Assembly: GCA_945875225.1 (NCBI GenBank)
Contig: CAMCJY010000021.1
Coordinates: 1-14,161 of the forward strand
DNA length: 14,161 bases
Reading direction: 5' to 3'
Source of the DNA: Comamonas sp. lk
GTDB lineage: Bacteria; Pseudomonadota; Gammaproteobacteria; Burkholderiales; Burkholderiaceae_C
The notes under the pieces were generated by a model. The model saw nothing but the letters and a program-made list of their open reading frames with translations, made no database searches and was not told the origin of the DNA. The position numbers were made by a program, and so were the translations under genes. This document shows positions 13,909 through 14,161 of the stretch, piece after piece. Every line of letters starts with the position of its first letter. Position 1 is the first letter of the stretch.

Positions 13909-14161
13909 ATGGCCCTTATTAACTACATCACCCAAATCAACCCGGACTTTGGCGCCGTCTCGCTCTTGCGCGCCGAGTGCGAGCGCGTTGGCATGCGTAA
14001 GCCGCTCATCGTCACTGACGCAGGTGTGCGCGCAGCTGGCGTCTTGGACAAAGCGTTGGCCGCGCTGGGTGACATCCCGCACGCGGTGTTTGACCAGACG
14101 CCCTCTAACCCCACTGAAGCGGCGGTGCGCGCCGCCGTGGCCGTGCTCCAAGCCCATGGCT
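13909..14161 (+). CDS. iron-containing alcohol dehydrogenase, N-terminal part (3' end outside window)
   Basis: An open frame of 84 codons runs from the ATG at 13909 to the window edge without a stop. The protein begins MALINYITQINPDFG and contains KPLIVTDAGVRAAGVLDKAL (about 31-50) followed by VFDQTPSNPTEAAV (about 60-73), the standard beginning of the NAD-binding half of Fe-dependent (type III) alcohol dehydrogenases. The metal-binding half with its histidines lies outside the window. The ATG at 13884 is in another frame. Family members oxidise or reduce many alcohols, including 4-hydroxybutyrate, 1,3-propanediol and butanol. The gene diverges from gabD, so 4-hydroxybutyrate dehydrogenase is my leading guess for substrate, by context only. 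Confidence 0.85.
   Translation, partial: MALINYITQINPDFGAVSLLRAECERVGMRKPLIVTDAGVRAAGVLDKALAALGDIPHAVFDQTPSNPTEAAVRAAVAVLQAHG

Noticed and set aside
1..14161. Mobile element, prophage, defence island or CRISPR array
   Set aside because: No transposase, integrase, terminal repeats, spaced direct repeats or known defence domains were found on either strand.

Overview
The window looks like chromosomal DNA of a Gram-negative betaproteobacterium, most likely order Burkholderiales and probably family Comamonadaceae. This is inferred from the coding style, an orphan Bug/TctC-type solute receptor (a family greatly expanded in that group), a short HU protein, and the overall look of the metal-efflux and dehydrogenase genes. 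No rRNA, tRNA, CRISPR array, transposase or phage gene was seen. No spacer between genes exceeds about 300 bases.

Region 1 (1-5460) has an envelope and metal flavour. It opens with the 3' end of a CusA/CzcA-type RND metal-efflux pump, followed by a small exported His-containing protein probably in the same operon. Convergent to it is a membrane protein with a periplasmic c-type haem motif (CxxCH) and a HAMP-coiled-coil tail but no output domain. Divergent from that is a secreted S1/P1-type zinc nuclease with all nine expected metal ligands. Next comes a minus-strand pair: a YHYH-domain lipoprotein whose stop codon overlaps the probable TTG start of a HupE/UreJ-like membrane protein carrying a periplasmic EF-hand loop.

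Region 2 (5626-9797) is metabolic. It holds a short-chain dehydrogenase that resembles dihydropteridine reductases and lacks the usual catalytic serine. Convergent to it is an acetolactate-synthase-like ThDP enzyme. Divergent from the ThDP enzyme is a two-gene unit of a periplasmic Bug/TctC receptor and a VOC (glyoxalase/dioxygenase fold) protein. The ThDP/receptor divergent spacer carries a repeated 9-base word that could be an operator.

Region 3 (9804-12131) is housekeeping-like: HU, a DMT-family exporter, a small thioredoxin-fold protein with a CGHC active site, and a small exported Adhesin_E-like protein.

Region 4 (12230-14161) holds gabD (succinate-semialdehyde dehydrogenase) followed by a strong hairpin, and divergently the start of an iron-containing alcohol dehydrogenase that runs off the window. 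Together they suggest a 4-hydroxybutyrate to succinate route.

Convergent gene pairs here are packed tightly (6-7 bases apart in two cases) and share palindromes lying over their stop codons. I found no clear mobile or defence system. The most unusual units are the YHYH/HupE overlapping pair, the output-less haem sensor, and the Ser-less SDR.
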